A DNA stretch of 64,000 nucleotides from Bidens hawaiensis. Its lineage: Eukaryota; Streptophyta; Magnoliopsida; Asterales; Asteraceae. Where the stretch lies: the NCBI GenBank assembly GCA_021521415.1, contig JAIQDT010010040.1, forward strand, positions 21,983 to 85,982, read 5' to 3'. The notes beneath the pieces are model-generated. The model searched no databases, had not been told where the DNA came from, and saw only the letters and a list, made by a program, of their open reading frames with translations. Shown piece after piece: positions 23,005 through 33,189 of the stretch (position 1 is its first letter; each line of letters opens with the position of its first letter). Both the position numbers and the translations under genes were made by a program.

Positions 23005-24270
23005 CTAGGGTCTGTTTGAATTTTGATTTTGATAGGGGTTTTGGTTGGTGATTTGAGTTCTCTGGTGCTGGAAATTCTGATTCTGGTTTTGATAGAATTG
23101 GTTCTGATTTACTTGGTTACCAACTTGCTTTGGCATGTTGCACTCTCTAGCAAAATGTCCTGGTTGTTGACAATTATAACAGATGGCCTTTGGTTTGTCA
23201 AAGCTGATTCTTTCATTTGGTCTATTAAAGATTGTTCTTCCAGTTCTGTTATATAACCTTTTGCTCCTCATGGCTAACATAGCTACCTGCCACTTTATGT
23301 CCATGTCTTCCAAGTCATCAGCATCTATTTGTTCAAGATCCTCCTGCACAATACTTGTGTTGATCAGGTTTTTGGCGACAAAGGCATGATATGACTCAGT
23401 AAATATAGAGAACAATGCTTGATAGTCTGTTCCTTGAGCATTGTTGTTCTGCATAAATGTTGATTGCACATTTGCTGTAGAAGTAGTATCATTTTCAATC
23501 AACTGAACATTAAACCTTGACTAGCCGCTACATGTTGAACTTGTTTCTGATGGCTCTTCAATAATCGACTGCTGGTTCTTGATTGAGAGATTGCCCATTG
23601 GTGCGACAAGAGCATTGTTCACTTGAAAACATGGCTTGTCCTCTCTAATCATATGATTTTTGATCATTTCTTGTTCTGCAGCTTTAAGAAATGCAATCAC
23701 ATCATCCAGCTTAAAATTTGGGAAACTGACTTTCTCCTTAATAAACTTGCCGGCAGTGTACCATTCACCGGACAAGGATGACAAGAGCTTCTTGTTCAGC
23801 TCAAAGTCAGAGATCTGTAGATATGTTGTTCTTATGTCGCTTACAATCATCATAAACCTCTGCAAAACTGATTTTAATCTCTCTCCGTCTTTAAACTTGA
23901 ACCTGTCTAGCTGTTGCTTCAGTCTATCTTTCTTGATATCTCTTAGTTCAGTATTTCTTTCAAACATGTCGATGACCACATCAAACATACCCTTTGCGGT
24001 TTTGTGATGATTGACAGTTGTCAAGATTTCCCAAGAAAGACCTAACTTTAGCATAGACAAAGCCTTATCGTCCTGTTTCTTCATTTTTCGCTCAACAGTG
24101 GCATTGTTGTTCGGAGCTGTTGAAGGAACATAGTTTCCTCTAGTTATGGAAGTCCAAAGCTCTGGGACATTGTAGTTTACAGTTGCTTCGAAGAGCACCT
24201 TCCATTTGATGAAGTTTTCTTGTCCAATCAATCTTGGAATCTTGTTGGTAGAGACTTCTTGGTCTTCCAT
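23005..24270 (-). pseudogene. Copia gag, N-terminal half
   Basis: The start is taken at ATG 24270 (MEDQEVSTNKIPRL); the frame is open upstream to 24327 but that part is leader. It carries the copia gag core (FIKWKVLFEATV; ALSMLKLGLSWEIL; MFDVVIDMFERN; KKLLSSLSGEWYT) and one CX2CX4HX4C knuckle (CYNCQQPGHFAREC, about 23108-23150) followed by an Asn/Gln-rich tail. TAG at 23521-23523 and TAG at 23005-23007 interrupt a single frame that runs on into 22842-21106. It would form the virus-like particle shell and bind element RNA. Confidence 0.88.
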
Positions 24271-24365
24271 TTCAGCAGATCTGGAATTTGTAGTAATGAA
24301 ACAGAGTAAAGCTTCAAGCTTTTTCACAAACCTTCTGTCCCGTGGTCTTCTGCGAGCTTACACAA

Positions 24366-24377
24366 GCTCTGATACCA
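24366..24377 (-). other. Primer binding site of the inner LTR copy
   Basis: GCTCTGATACCA on the plus strand is TGGTATCAGAGC on the minus strand, two bases from the LTR end at 24380. It is duplicated at 26789-26800. Confidence 0.85.
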
Positions 24378-24379
24378 CT

Positions 24380-24918
24380 TGTTAGGACCGTCAGTCGAGT
24401 GAAACCTTCGAAAAGGTTGACAAGAACACACCGGCTCTGCAACCCAAAAGCCTGTTGAATATCCCGGCAGAATCAGGATATCCAACGAGTGGGAACGAAG
24501 GAGTGAAAATAACAAACACGAAACGATAATAGGTAATCAATAAAAGCACATTCAAAGACAAATATTCACTATATTAAATGAGTCATTAATGAAACAGTGA
24601 AAGGAATGTCTAGGGTTTCGTGTTTGACGGCGGCGGCTGTACGAGGAAACAAATAGAATATTCTTTAAAATGTTTCTTGTATTCTGTGTGTGCCAACGTT
24701 ACCCTAAAATGGAAACCTAGGACCCTATTTATAGACCCTGACATTCCTTCTAGAAGTTCCTAATCATTACATAATGAAATACAAAATAATACAAGTGTTG
24801 AGTCCTCGAGCAAGGTAACAATCTTGCTCGAGCAAACTCACTATGCTAGGTATGCTCGATGAATGTCCTCGATCATACTTTACTTAAAATATCTTCGGTG
24901 AAGATATTCCCTTCCAGC
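24380..24918 (-). repeat. Partial internal LTR copy of the copia element
   Basis: It starts TGTTAGGACCGTCAGTCG and matches the first 540 bases of the outer LTRs. It then breaks off at TTCCCTTCCAGCAG and continues as leader sequence. The breakpoint lies in a short match (CAGCA) shared by the LTR and the leader (TTCAGCAGATCTGG, near 24277). Confidence 0.85.
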
Positions 24919-24985
24919 AGATCTGGAATTTGCAGTAGTGAAACAGAGTAAAGCTTCAAGCTTTTTCACACACCTTATGTCCCGT
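24919..24985 (-). repeat. Second copy of the copia 5' leader
   Basis: It repeats about 24280-24345 (ATCTGGAATTTG, then AAGCTTCAAGCTTTTTCACA). Together with the partial LTR before it, this forms a partial tandem duplication of leader plus LTR. The last five bases, CCCGT at 24981-24985, are the left target duplication of the next solo LTR. Confidence 0.8.
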
Positions 24986-25126
24986 TGTAACATCCGCTTT
25001 TCTGAGAATTCTAAATAACAGAAAGTTCTATAATTAACTGTGTGTCGTTAACTTAATTGGGTATGTTAATGTTTGGATAATAAATGGAATTAGAAGTGTG
25101 AGTGGGTTGTGGGGCCCATAGTCCCC

Positions 25127-25134
25127 TATATAAA
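25127..25134 (+). promoter_or_regulatory. TATA box of the solo LTR
   Basis: CCCCTATATAAACCCAACC is followed by a CT-rich stretch (CCTCCTTCCCTTCACC), typical of a plant core promoter and start region. It supports plus orientation for this LTR. Confidence 0.6.
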
Positions 25135-25610
25135 CCCAACCCCTCCTTCCCTTCACCACTTTCTTCCCTTCCACCACACACACACACTAAAGAACACACA
25201 CATTTTCTCTCAAGACCCGAATCCGAATCCGGGCTAAAGCAAGGAAGATCTTGGTGTTCGAGTATCTCAAACATCAAGAAAACGTCCAGATCTTCAGGGT
25301 TGTCCAGATCTGAACCGAACCCGAAGCAGAAAGGTAAGCTTCAGCCAAAGGGTTAAGTTGTATGGTTAGAATCGACATGCAAACCAATGTAATGATAGAT
25401 CTGGTTGTGAAATGTAAGAAAAACATGAAATCGGTGAGTTTTAGCCTCATGGGTGTATTATAGAACAAAAAAGGTGACGTCTGGACTATGAGAAACACGG
25501 GTATACAAAGTTGGTACAACCCAAAACCCATAAAAAGAGTAGAATCGGGTCCTAAGGAGGAAACAAGGAGAAAAATGGCTTTAAAATGGTAAAAATGACG
25601 AAAGGCAGGA

Positions 25611-25740
25611 ATTTCGCATCGCACAGCCATGCGAAGCGAAATCAATATTTTCGCATCACACAGTCATGCGAAGCAAAATTCCATGCAAAGCAAAATTCCA
25701 TGCAAAGCGAAATTCTTCCATGCGAAATTTCATGAAATTC
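25611..25740 (+). repeat. Short degenerate repeats with TTCGCATCGCA / GCGAAGCGAAAT motifs
   Basis: About five partial copies of a unit built on TTCGCATCRCACAG and CATGCGAAGCGAAAT, lying downstream of the LTR promoter. The complementary halves could pair as hairpins. Confidence 0.6.
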
Positions 25741-26788
25741 ATTTTCTGATGCATTTTTGTTAAAGGACTGTTAGTGAAAATAAAATTTTTCCAAGCTGAC
25801 CTGGCAGCTCGACCCCAGCCAGGGGCTCTGCCCCTTGGACCCTGCTAGGGGCTACCGCCCCGGACCCCCGTTAGTTGAGGGTTTCACTAACTTAGATGTA
25901 AGAAGTAGTAGTAATGGATAATTGACACGCGTAATGTGTTGTACAGTTAGCCATGCGCAACTAAGGAAGGGCATTACCATTAACAGCGAGAGAAACCGAC
26001 TCCAGGTGAGTTCAAGCCCCTATATTTATTATGTTTCCAGGGCTGTGTGCATACTCCTATGTAGTAGATAATACACTTACTTGATTGGTAAGTGTATGAT
26101 ACGTGTATAATTGTGTATTGAATGTATTGTTACATAATGATTGTATGAACGAGTACGTATATATATTTATAACTAGAAGATATGTAAAGTATGCACGCAT
26201 GATAAAGGTATGGTTATTCGAGACAGAATGGACTAGACCCTTATAATATCTGTGATGTTAGGGACCAGACCCTTATAATATCTGTGATGTTTAAGATAGA
26301 ATAGCTTATGGTATACCATAGGGTTTCATGAAAGAAAGTATGTAGGAACGTATGCATATATGTAAAGTATGTACGAAAGAAGTGATTGTAAATAAGGTAT
26401 AAATACGTATCTCCGGACACGTATGAGTATGGTATGAATGTAATATATGTTAATTGATTAACTAGAACTCACTCAGCGTAGCTGACTTTTAGTATGCACG
26501 CAGGTGAGTAGGATGAGGCATGTTGCTTGAGGTGGGACACGTGGCAAACGGATGGAGACTGGCATCAAAGACGAAAGATTCACGTGTCATTTATGTTATT
26601 GTTTAAGACTTAATGTATTTTGTTAAGACAAGTACTTCTGTTATGTAAGAATGTTTAATATTAAGTATTCCGTGAAAAGTTTTAAATTAACTCTGATTTT
26701 AGAACTGTGTTTATGAGTAAATCCAACACCAAAGTAGGGTTACCAGGGACGGGACCTTACACCCGTGGCCTTCAGCGAGCTTACACAA

Positions 26789-26800
26789 GCTCTGATACCA
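26789..26800 (-). other. Primer binding site of the copia element, initiator tRNA-Met
   Basis: The minus strand reads TGGTATCAGAGC two bases inside the 5' LTR. It fixes the element's orientation as minus. Confidence 0.9.
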
Positions 26801-26802
26801 CT

Positions 26803-27822
26803 TGTTAGGACCGTTAGTCGAGTGAAACCTTCGAAAAGGTTGACAAGAACACACCGACTCTGCAACCCAAAGGCCTGTTGAATATCCCGACGAAATCAGG
26901 ATATCCAACGGGTGGGAACGAAGGAGTGAAAATAACAAACACGAAACGATAATAGGTAATCAATAAAAGCACATTCAAAGACAAAGATTCACTGTATTAA
27001 ATGAGTCATTAATGAAACAGTGAAAGGAATGTCTAGGGTTTCGTGTATGACGGCGGCGGCGGCTATACGAGGAAACAAATAGAATATTCTTTTAGAATGT
27101 TTCTCGTATTCTGTGTGTGCCAACGTTACCCTTAAATGGAAACCTAGGACCCTATTTATAGACCCTGACATTCCTTCTAGAAGTTCCTAATCATTACATA
27201 ATGAAATACAAAATAATACAAGTGTTGAGTCCTCGAGCAATCTTGCTCGAGCAAACTCACTATGCTAGGTATTCTCGATGAATATCCTCGAGCATACTTT
27301 ACTTAGAATATCTTCGGTGAAGATATTCCCTTCCAGCAAGCTTCATTCCTCTTGACTAATCCATGATTTGCTCGAACTAGTCCATCAAGCAAGCTCATTC
27401 TTCTTGATGTCTTCAGTCTTCTTATTCAGCAATCTTTAGCATGCTCGGATGTAAATCTTGCTCGTGGAACTGAACTGTGCTCGAAGTCCTTGCTTTGATC
27501 ACGTGACATCTTCTTATTGCATTCATGCTTGTCCCCATGTGCTCGATCATCCTATGCTCGTAACACTTGGTTAAAACTTGTATGATCAAGTTGTTTGCTC
27601 GATTGGCAATCCATGCTCGATAGAAGAATATTCTTGTTCGTTGAAGTGTAGCTTGCTCGAAACCTTAACACTTAGAAGAATCAACCATTTAAGGTTCTGA
27701 AGACCTTGCTCGAAGTAGTAAAACCATGCTCGATCGTCTACGCTTGCTCGAAGTCCATACTTAGCCGTTTTCTGAGGAGGTTGAGAAGATTCCAATCTTC
27801 CTTATCAAAATCCAACTCAACA
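26803..27822 (-). repeat. 5' LTR of the copia element
   Basis: A 1020-bp LTR, TGTTAGGACCGTTAG to CCAACTCAACA, followed by target duplication GTGAT at 27823-27827. TATA box at 27151-27160 on the minus strand; dense TGCTCGA motifs at about 27230-27760. Confidence 0.92.
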
Positions 27823-27827
27823 GTGAT

Positions 27828-28079
27828 AACGTGCTATCTATCGTGGAACGTGCTTGATGCTATGTAAATAGAAGCAAGGGTTTTTATAGTAAGATTAAAT
27901 AGTTTAAAGAACTAGTTTTGTTTGTATCGCCTAGATTGTAAAGACAATGTTAGAACAATGGGATGTAATATAATGTAAATTAGTTTGTATTGTTTCTTTA
28001 TAAACACCGTTGGTGATACCAGAGGTGTCTGTTACATTCCCGTTTTACGCTTTCGCATTTTGCTAGTCGGGGTGTGACA
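27828..28079 (+). repeat. LTR A, right part (family F3)
   Basis: It continues the LTR interrupted at 7727. The matching block in the intact copy is 49711-49945 in reverse. It ends CTAGTCGGGGTGTGACA at 28079, the true LTR terminus. Confidence 0.88.
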
Positions 28080-28096
28080 TATATTATTAGGGTCTG
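28080..28096 (-). repeat. Sliver of an F2 LTR fragment left of the next insertion
   Basis: TATTATTAGGGTCTG belongs to the antisense F2 LTR sequence that resumes at 30012. Its last five bases, GTCTG at 28092-28096, are the left target duplication of the solo LTR. Confidence 0.7.
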
Positions 28097-28728
28097 TGTC
28101 ACACCCCAACCTAAGGTGGAAATGTCAGGGCATGATACGATTGCTCACAGCTCGAAGGTACTATCATATATAAAATGTAACAATATCTAATTAATTATTT
28201 TATTTAAAGAATACACACAACATCCAAATATAGCAAACAATATAAGTACATGAATGTAAGCTCAAATAATATTTTCTTGTTTATATCCTAAGGTCTTGTC
28301 TACGTGTCCAAAATTCAATCTTCAATACAAGCAACCTGCATATGCGTAGAAAATGGAGTTTTGTCAACAAACATGTTGAGTGATTTTATCAACATTTTAT
28401 GACACCAAAAGTAATGTTAATATAATAAATAAGAAAAATAATTAAAACGTAATAAATGCGGTAATGAAATCAAACCATGAGCAAATAAGTTGTCGATTAA
28501 ACCATTTCCAAGCGAATCGGGAGCCGGTAAATCAACCATGAACAAATAATAATAAGACCGTTGCCCAGCGAATCGGGCGGTGGTCAATAATATGAGAACC
28601 CTCTCCAAGGGGATATGTCAAACGATTGCACATAAACAAGTAAGCTCATAACATGTATATTTGATTAATCACACACAATTACACGTTTGCTATTTTTCAC
28701 AACATTTTGGGGACATATGCATATATCA

Positions 28729-28784
<56 letters not shown>

Positions 28785-30011
28785 TGATATACGCATATGT
28801 CCCCAAAATGTTGTGAAAATTGAGTAAAATAGGGGAATGATAAAACACACCTTAGATTAAGCGAGTCGTCCACTACGCGTCGAATTAGATTAATAATCAA
28901 AACCTGAAACTTTGAGATATGATAAGTTAAGTAAATATGAACTCGTGGCCGTTGGAATCAACCCAAACGGACGTTTAGAACTCAAGTTACGTTATATTTA
29001 AGATTTAAGCGAGCTGGTACTGACCAGATCCAAACAGCGAGTCGGAAGTCGGGTTTTGGTCAGTAGCCTTAAATTTTTATTACGAGAATAAAAGTCTTCT
29101 AGACCGAACATTGAATCCGATCATAAGTATGAGAAAACGTAAAGTCAAACTTGTTGACTGTTTTGCCCTTTAACGTGTTTTAAACGATTTGACCAGTCAA
29201 CACCCTTCAACCACCGAAATTGATTGAAGGTTATTGACTAGGGCATATGTATGAACGATTCCTATGTTTACAACCTACCCGGTAAGTGAAAGGATCAAGA
29301 GAAACGATGAGTTAAAGGTTGGTGCATAAGCAAAGTCAAACTTCGAGTCTTGTATATTCAACAAATAATCAAAACCGAGCAATATGATGAAGGCCAGAGG
29401 ATGATGAAGGCTGGGAGATGAATATTTAGAGTTTAGGGAAGTTTGTGCCAGAAGAATATGATCTTGTTTATATACAAATAGCAAGAACGAACTATATTTG
29501 GTATATTTGCTCGTTTAGGCAAGTAAATACGATTTAAAGGAAAGAATCATTGAATTATTCATAATGATCTGATCTTGTGCAGAGGGAAACGAATTAGAAG
29601 TTGTATTTTAGTTATATTATGATTACTTGGTCCTTAATTCTCTCGATTATGCTTAAAATAAATGATTTTATACTTTAAACGAACAAGGAAATGAAATCGA
29701 CTAAGCATTCTGATCAGGTGGTTCATGGCGGCGCGCGGTGGGCATAGGCCACCCCCAACACGCGGCGCTCCGGCCAAAAGGAGGGTTAGGTTTCATGAAA
29801 TGTCATATTTAGTCCTTATAGTCTGATGTTTGATCCTTTCTTGAATTTTATATGGATTAAATAGGATTTAAACAATATGTAAAGCATGAGGGGTAATAAG
29901 TAAGCATTAGAAACTTAGATATTTAATTCTTGATTAATTATAATTATCTAAACTATTCCCTGTCGGTTTAAACGTAAACGAATACGGGTTTGAAAAATCC
30001 GAGATGTTACA
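28097..30011 (-). mobile_element. Solo LTR (family F4), TSD GTCTG
   Basis: A 1915-bp LTR starting TGTCACACCCCAACC and ending GAGATGTTACA. GTCTG flanks both ends (28092-28096 and 30012-30016). The right end, read on the minus strand, starts TGTAACATCTCGG, like the 5' end of other LTRs here, so minus orientation is likely. No coding sequence inside; it holds a large palindrome. Confidence 0.9.
28694..28819. repeat. Near-perfect palindrome with (AT)n centre
   Basis: The left arm begins TTTTCACAACATTTTGGGGA and the right arm is its reverse complement, ending ATGTTGTGAAAA. Arms are about 45 bp, with about one difference visible (CATATGCATAT against ATACGCATATG), around an AT run. It would fold as a long hairpin. 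It may be a tiny fold-back MITE; no clear target duplication was seen. Confidence 0.8.
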
Positions 30012-30265
30012 GTCTGGTCCCTTCAATCTCAGATATTATTAGGGTCTGGTCCCTTCTTCACGGATAACCATACAACCATACGACCATACAATATACCTTC
30101 TGTCATATAATAATATAGGTCTATACATAAATATTCACATATCATCACTTACCATATAAAATAAGTGTATTAGCCTATCACATAGAGTATGCACACAGCC
30201 CCGAAAAACATAACAGAAAAAAGGTGCTAGAAACTCATCCGGGTCCTGTTCCTTTCTGAATTAAT
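30012..30265 (-). repeat. Antisense F2 LTR fragment
   Basis: Shared landmarks with the F2 LTR in antisense are TAATATCT/ATTATTAGGGTCTGG blocks, AATAAGTGTATTA and GAGTATGCACACAGCCC. It is bounded on the left by the GTCTG insertion and on the right by another LTR. Confidence 0.7.
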
Positions 30266-31713
30266 TGTAACACCCATCTTCAACTGGGCATGACTAACTA
30301 TGCAACAATTATAAGTGTTAATTAACTACTTCTAACCAGGTCATACTTTCTAGACTAGTTAACTACTTTAACTTAGTTAATGGGTTAATGTTCTGAAAAG
30401 AATCGCACCGGAAAGCAATCGCATTCCCCAAACGGATCGCATCGCATTGCATGGATTTAAACCAATCGCATATCATGGATGCAAACCAATCACATCACAT
30501 GGGTGCAAACCAATCGCATCGCATGGGTGCAAACCAATTGCGTCGTATGGATGCAAACCAATCGCATCGCATGAATGAAAACCAATCGCATCGCATGGAG
30601 GCAATGAATCGCATTGCATGGCTGCAAATGAATCGCATCACTTGGCTAGCAATTCCAATCGCACTCCTCACCTGAATCGCATCGCATTTCCAACGAATCG
30701 AATCGTGTTTCCGTGCGATGCGATTCTGCTCCTTTTTGCGATTCTAACTGTTTGTTTATTAATATCATTCTTTAACTATTTTCATCCTCTAATCTTTCAT
30801 TTTGACTCGTTTCACTGTTATACGAGTTCTAGGCCATAACAACCCTATCTACTTGGGTATTACACGGTCCAAACACACTCGTTCATCCCGAATCTCACCC
30901 TTTAACACTTTTACTGCGGAGTTCATGTTTTTCTTACATGTTTCAACCCAATTTACTTTTCTTTCAAATTTCGTGCAAAACCGACTTCGTTTACCCGCCC
31001 TTTTCATGAACCTGACACTACTCGTTTTACCCGAACCTAACCAACTTACCCATTTACTCTCAAGTTCATTATGTTATCAATAATCATGACCCGATCTATC
31101 ATCCTACCAAGTTTCATGCAATTCCATACATGAAAAGTAAGCTTTAAAAAAAAACATACCTCAGAGGTTTATGTTCGAAATCACTCGGATAGCCCAAAAC
31201 TATATCAAACGAAATCGGAACTGAGTGATTCAAGCGGCCACGCAACTAGTTCACTGAGCTTTACCAGCACCGGCCACTTTCGCCGCCGGAATCCACCCCC
31301 ACGGTCGCCAGAAAACCCAAACAGTTTTCGGAAAACTCACTTTTCCGCTGTTACGTTTCCCTTGAATAAAAACTAGACTTCTGACCTCTGATCAAAGATC
31401 CTACTAGTGTAAATCTTCATTTATATGTCATGAAAAATCAATTACAAATTGAGACCGATCCGATGGTTAGATCTCCGAGAATCATCGGGTCTTATGGGTT
31501 GCTCTCTCAAAAATGAGAATTTTAGGTTTGAATGAGGTTGGAGGCCAAGATGGTTATGAAATGAGATGATGGCTACTTTTATAAGGTAGGGATAGGGTTT
31601 CATGTTTAACTTTTATCTAATGACACTTAACCCCTTCGTACTTTAGATAATTATCTTTTATAATTCGATTAAGCCCGATTCTTTTAATTACCTAACAAAC
31701 TTGGGATGCTACA
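30266..31713 (-). repeat. LTR (family F5), probably solo
   Basis: It starts TGTAACACCCATC and ends GGGATGCTACA, with TG..CA ends over 1448 bp. On the minus strand CCTTATAAAAGTAGCC at about 31570-31590 would be the TATA box, giving minus orientation. Flanks (TTAAT, CCTCA) do not match, so one edge is truncated or rearranged. It carries the 24-bp minisatellite below. Confidence 0.65.
30440..30690 (+). repeat. 24-bp minisatellite (GCATCGCATGGGTGCAAACCAATC-like units)
   Basis: About eight imperfect tandem copies of a 24-bp unit whose core is ATGGGTGCAAACCAATCGCA. Because the unit is a multiple of three it keeps a frame open (units reading like MDANQSHR), but the frame has no sign of being a gene. 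Confidence 0.85.
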
Positions 31714-33189
31714 CCTCATTCAAAAGTTGGATGATGTTATCCAATAGCACTTAAATGTGAGGTGTCTTGCATTTGAACTTATAAGGTTTAGCAATAAGGA
31801 TTATTTTAATCCAATCTAACATTGCAAACACACGACTAAGTGGAGGAAAAAAGGTTGTGGTGCATAATGGAGATTTGTTTGCCTTAATGATAAGTGTATC
31901 TTTCAAAGACAGATATTATAACCAGATTCGGGTGGCTACTAAGGTTATAGTTTTAGAAAATTGACAATAGGAAAAATTAACTTATAAGTTAAGCACACAT
32001 CAGGATAACTGATCTCGACTACGCAAGTTATCTATAGTGACTAGACAAAGTCAAAGATAATGTTATGAATCCAATAACCTGGGGGTTTAATAAAGATCTG
32101 TTATGGAATAAGACTAAAGCCCATGAAAAAGGGTATATAGAAGAAACCTAACTTAGTTTACTGGAGATCCCAAGATCTAAGTTCAATATGACAACCTAAT
32201 TATATATCTACGGGTGGTCACCGTAGGGGCGTAGCTTATGTATAAGTTGACACATAAGCTAATATATATCCTCCTAAATGGTAAAGAGAGTTTAATACTT
32301 CCTAGAGATGAGTTTCTATACTTGATTCATTTACTTCTTTATTCTATTCTTTTTCCACAAGTTCTAACACTACATTTTAATTAACCGATGTAACCTCAGG
32401 TGTGTAGACATCTTCGGTAGTACTAACTACTTCAGCTGTTGTATGGTGAGAGACAAACGCGTTGTCTTATGTAGAGGCATGGAATCTGTTTTAAGGGAAG
32501 CATGTTGAACACGTGCTTCAGCCTCAATCGTCAACTTTTGTTTCGTCAATCCTTGCAGCCAAAGAGACTACTAGAAGTCGTTGATGTGGTAAAAGTTGGA
32601 AATTTTATTTTATAAGTTCGCGTCAAGAAGATTACAAGAAAATATTGATGAATAACAAGTTTTGAAGACTTATCATTTGAAGATCTTGAGTTGAATCATT
32701 TAACATATTTGTTATGTTATTTCATTGTTTATTTTATTTTATATTACAGTATTTGTACTACTTATTTTCTCATTTAATAACGAGAGTATCGTTATTATTT
32801 GTATTAATTTTAATATAAAAAGTGTTCAATATTCCTATAATCTTAAAACAATTTTATGTGAGATTGTTAAGGCAATCTTAAACCTTTTTACTAAGGATAT
32901 TGGGTTCACGGAAAATATTAAAATTATTTCGTAATTGGGCAATCTTGTATATTTGTTTTTGAAAATATGTATGCAGTATACAAATTGTTGTGTGTGGATT
33001 TATAAAGATGTGGTACAATCTTAAATCCTATACCATGATACAAGACGAATGATTTATGATTCAACTGTTCGACTTAAGACGATTTTTCAATCGTTATTTT
33101 TTCTAACTTGTGTGTTAGACCAGGTTTATTGATGTAAACCTATGTTCTTTGTGAACATTAAATTCACGAACGTGCATGTTAGACCGGAT
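31714..33189. other. AT-rich intergenic DNA, nothing recognised
   Basis: No reading frame longer than about 70 codons and no terminal repeats that I could pair. The segment near 32080-32300 has the look of old retroelement sequence but matches nothing else in the window. Ends at the hAT target duplication GACCGGAT (33182-33189). Confidence 0.5.

Larger units (their letters stand above)
24986..26761 (+). mobile_element. Solo LTR (family F2), TSD CCCGT
   Basis: A 1776-bp LTR starting TGTAACATCC and ending GGGACCTTACA. CCCGT at 24981-24985 and 26762-26766 are the target duplications, and the interrupted copia leader resumes directly after the second. No internal coding region is present, so this is the product of LTR-LTR recombination. 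It is younger than the copia element. Antisense and truncated relatives lie at 4072-4775, 9375-10301, 28080-28096 and 30012-30265. Confidence 0.93.
7728..27822 (-). mobile_element. 20.1 kb Ty1/copia element (SIRE/Maximus-like) with extra 3' ORF
   Basis: The element is bounded by LTRs of about 1.02 kb that start TGTTAGGACC and end CGACA or CAACA, with the 5-bp target duplication GTGAT at 7723-7727 and 27823-27827. The interrupted LTR A continues correctly across the insertion. On the minus strand the order is 5' LTR, Met primer site, long gag, protease, integrase, RT, RNase H, spacer, extra ORF, polypurine tract, 3' LTR. Integrase before RT defines Ty1/copia; size and an ORF after pol fit the SIRE lineage. 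It contains two later LTR insertions and a partial self-duplication, so the original length was probably nearer 17 kb. Many stops, frameshifts and visible LTR divergence show that it is an old, inactive copy. Confidence 0.92.

Noticed and set aside
7728..27822. Envelope gene of an infectious retrovirus
   Set aside because: The extra ORF lacks a visible signal peptide, fusion peptide or membrane anchor; calling it env would rest on position alone.
30451..30675. 74-codon ORF with repeated MDANQSH-like units
   Set aside because: It is the 24-bp minisatellite read in one frame inside an LTR; no start context or homology supports a gene.
30440..30690. Regular repeats resembling a CRISPR array
   Set aside because: The units are directly adjacent without unique spacers, and the DNA is a plant LTR.
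30266..31713. Solo LTR with verified target duplication
   Set aside because: TG..CA ends are present but flanks TTAAT and CCTCA differ, so only an LTR call is made.
32725..32934. 69-codon hydrophobic ORF
   Set aside because: AT-rich DNA gives Phe/Ile/Asn-rich frames by chance; no conserved feature.
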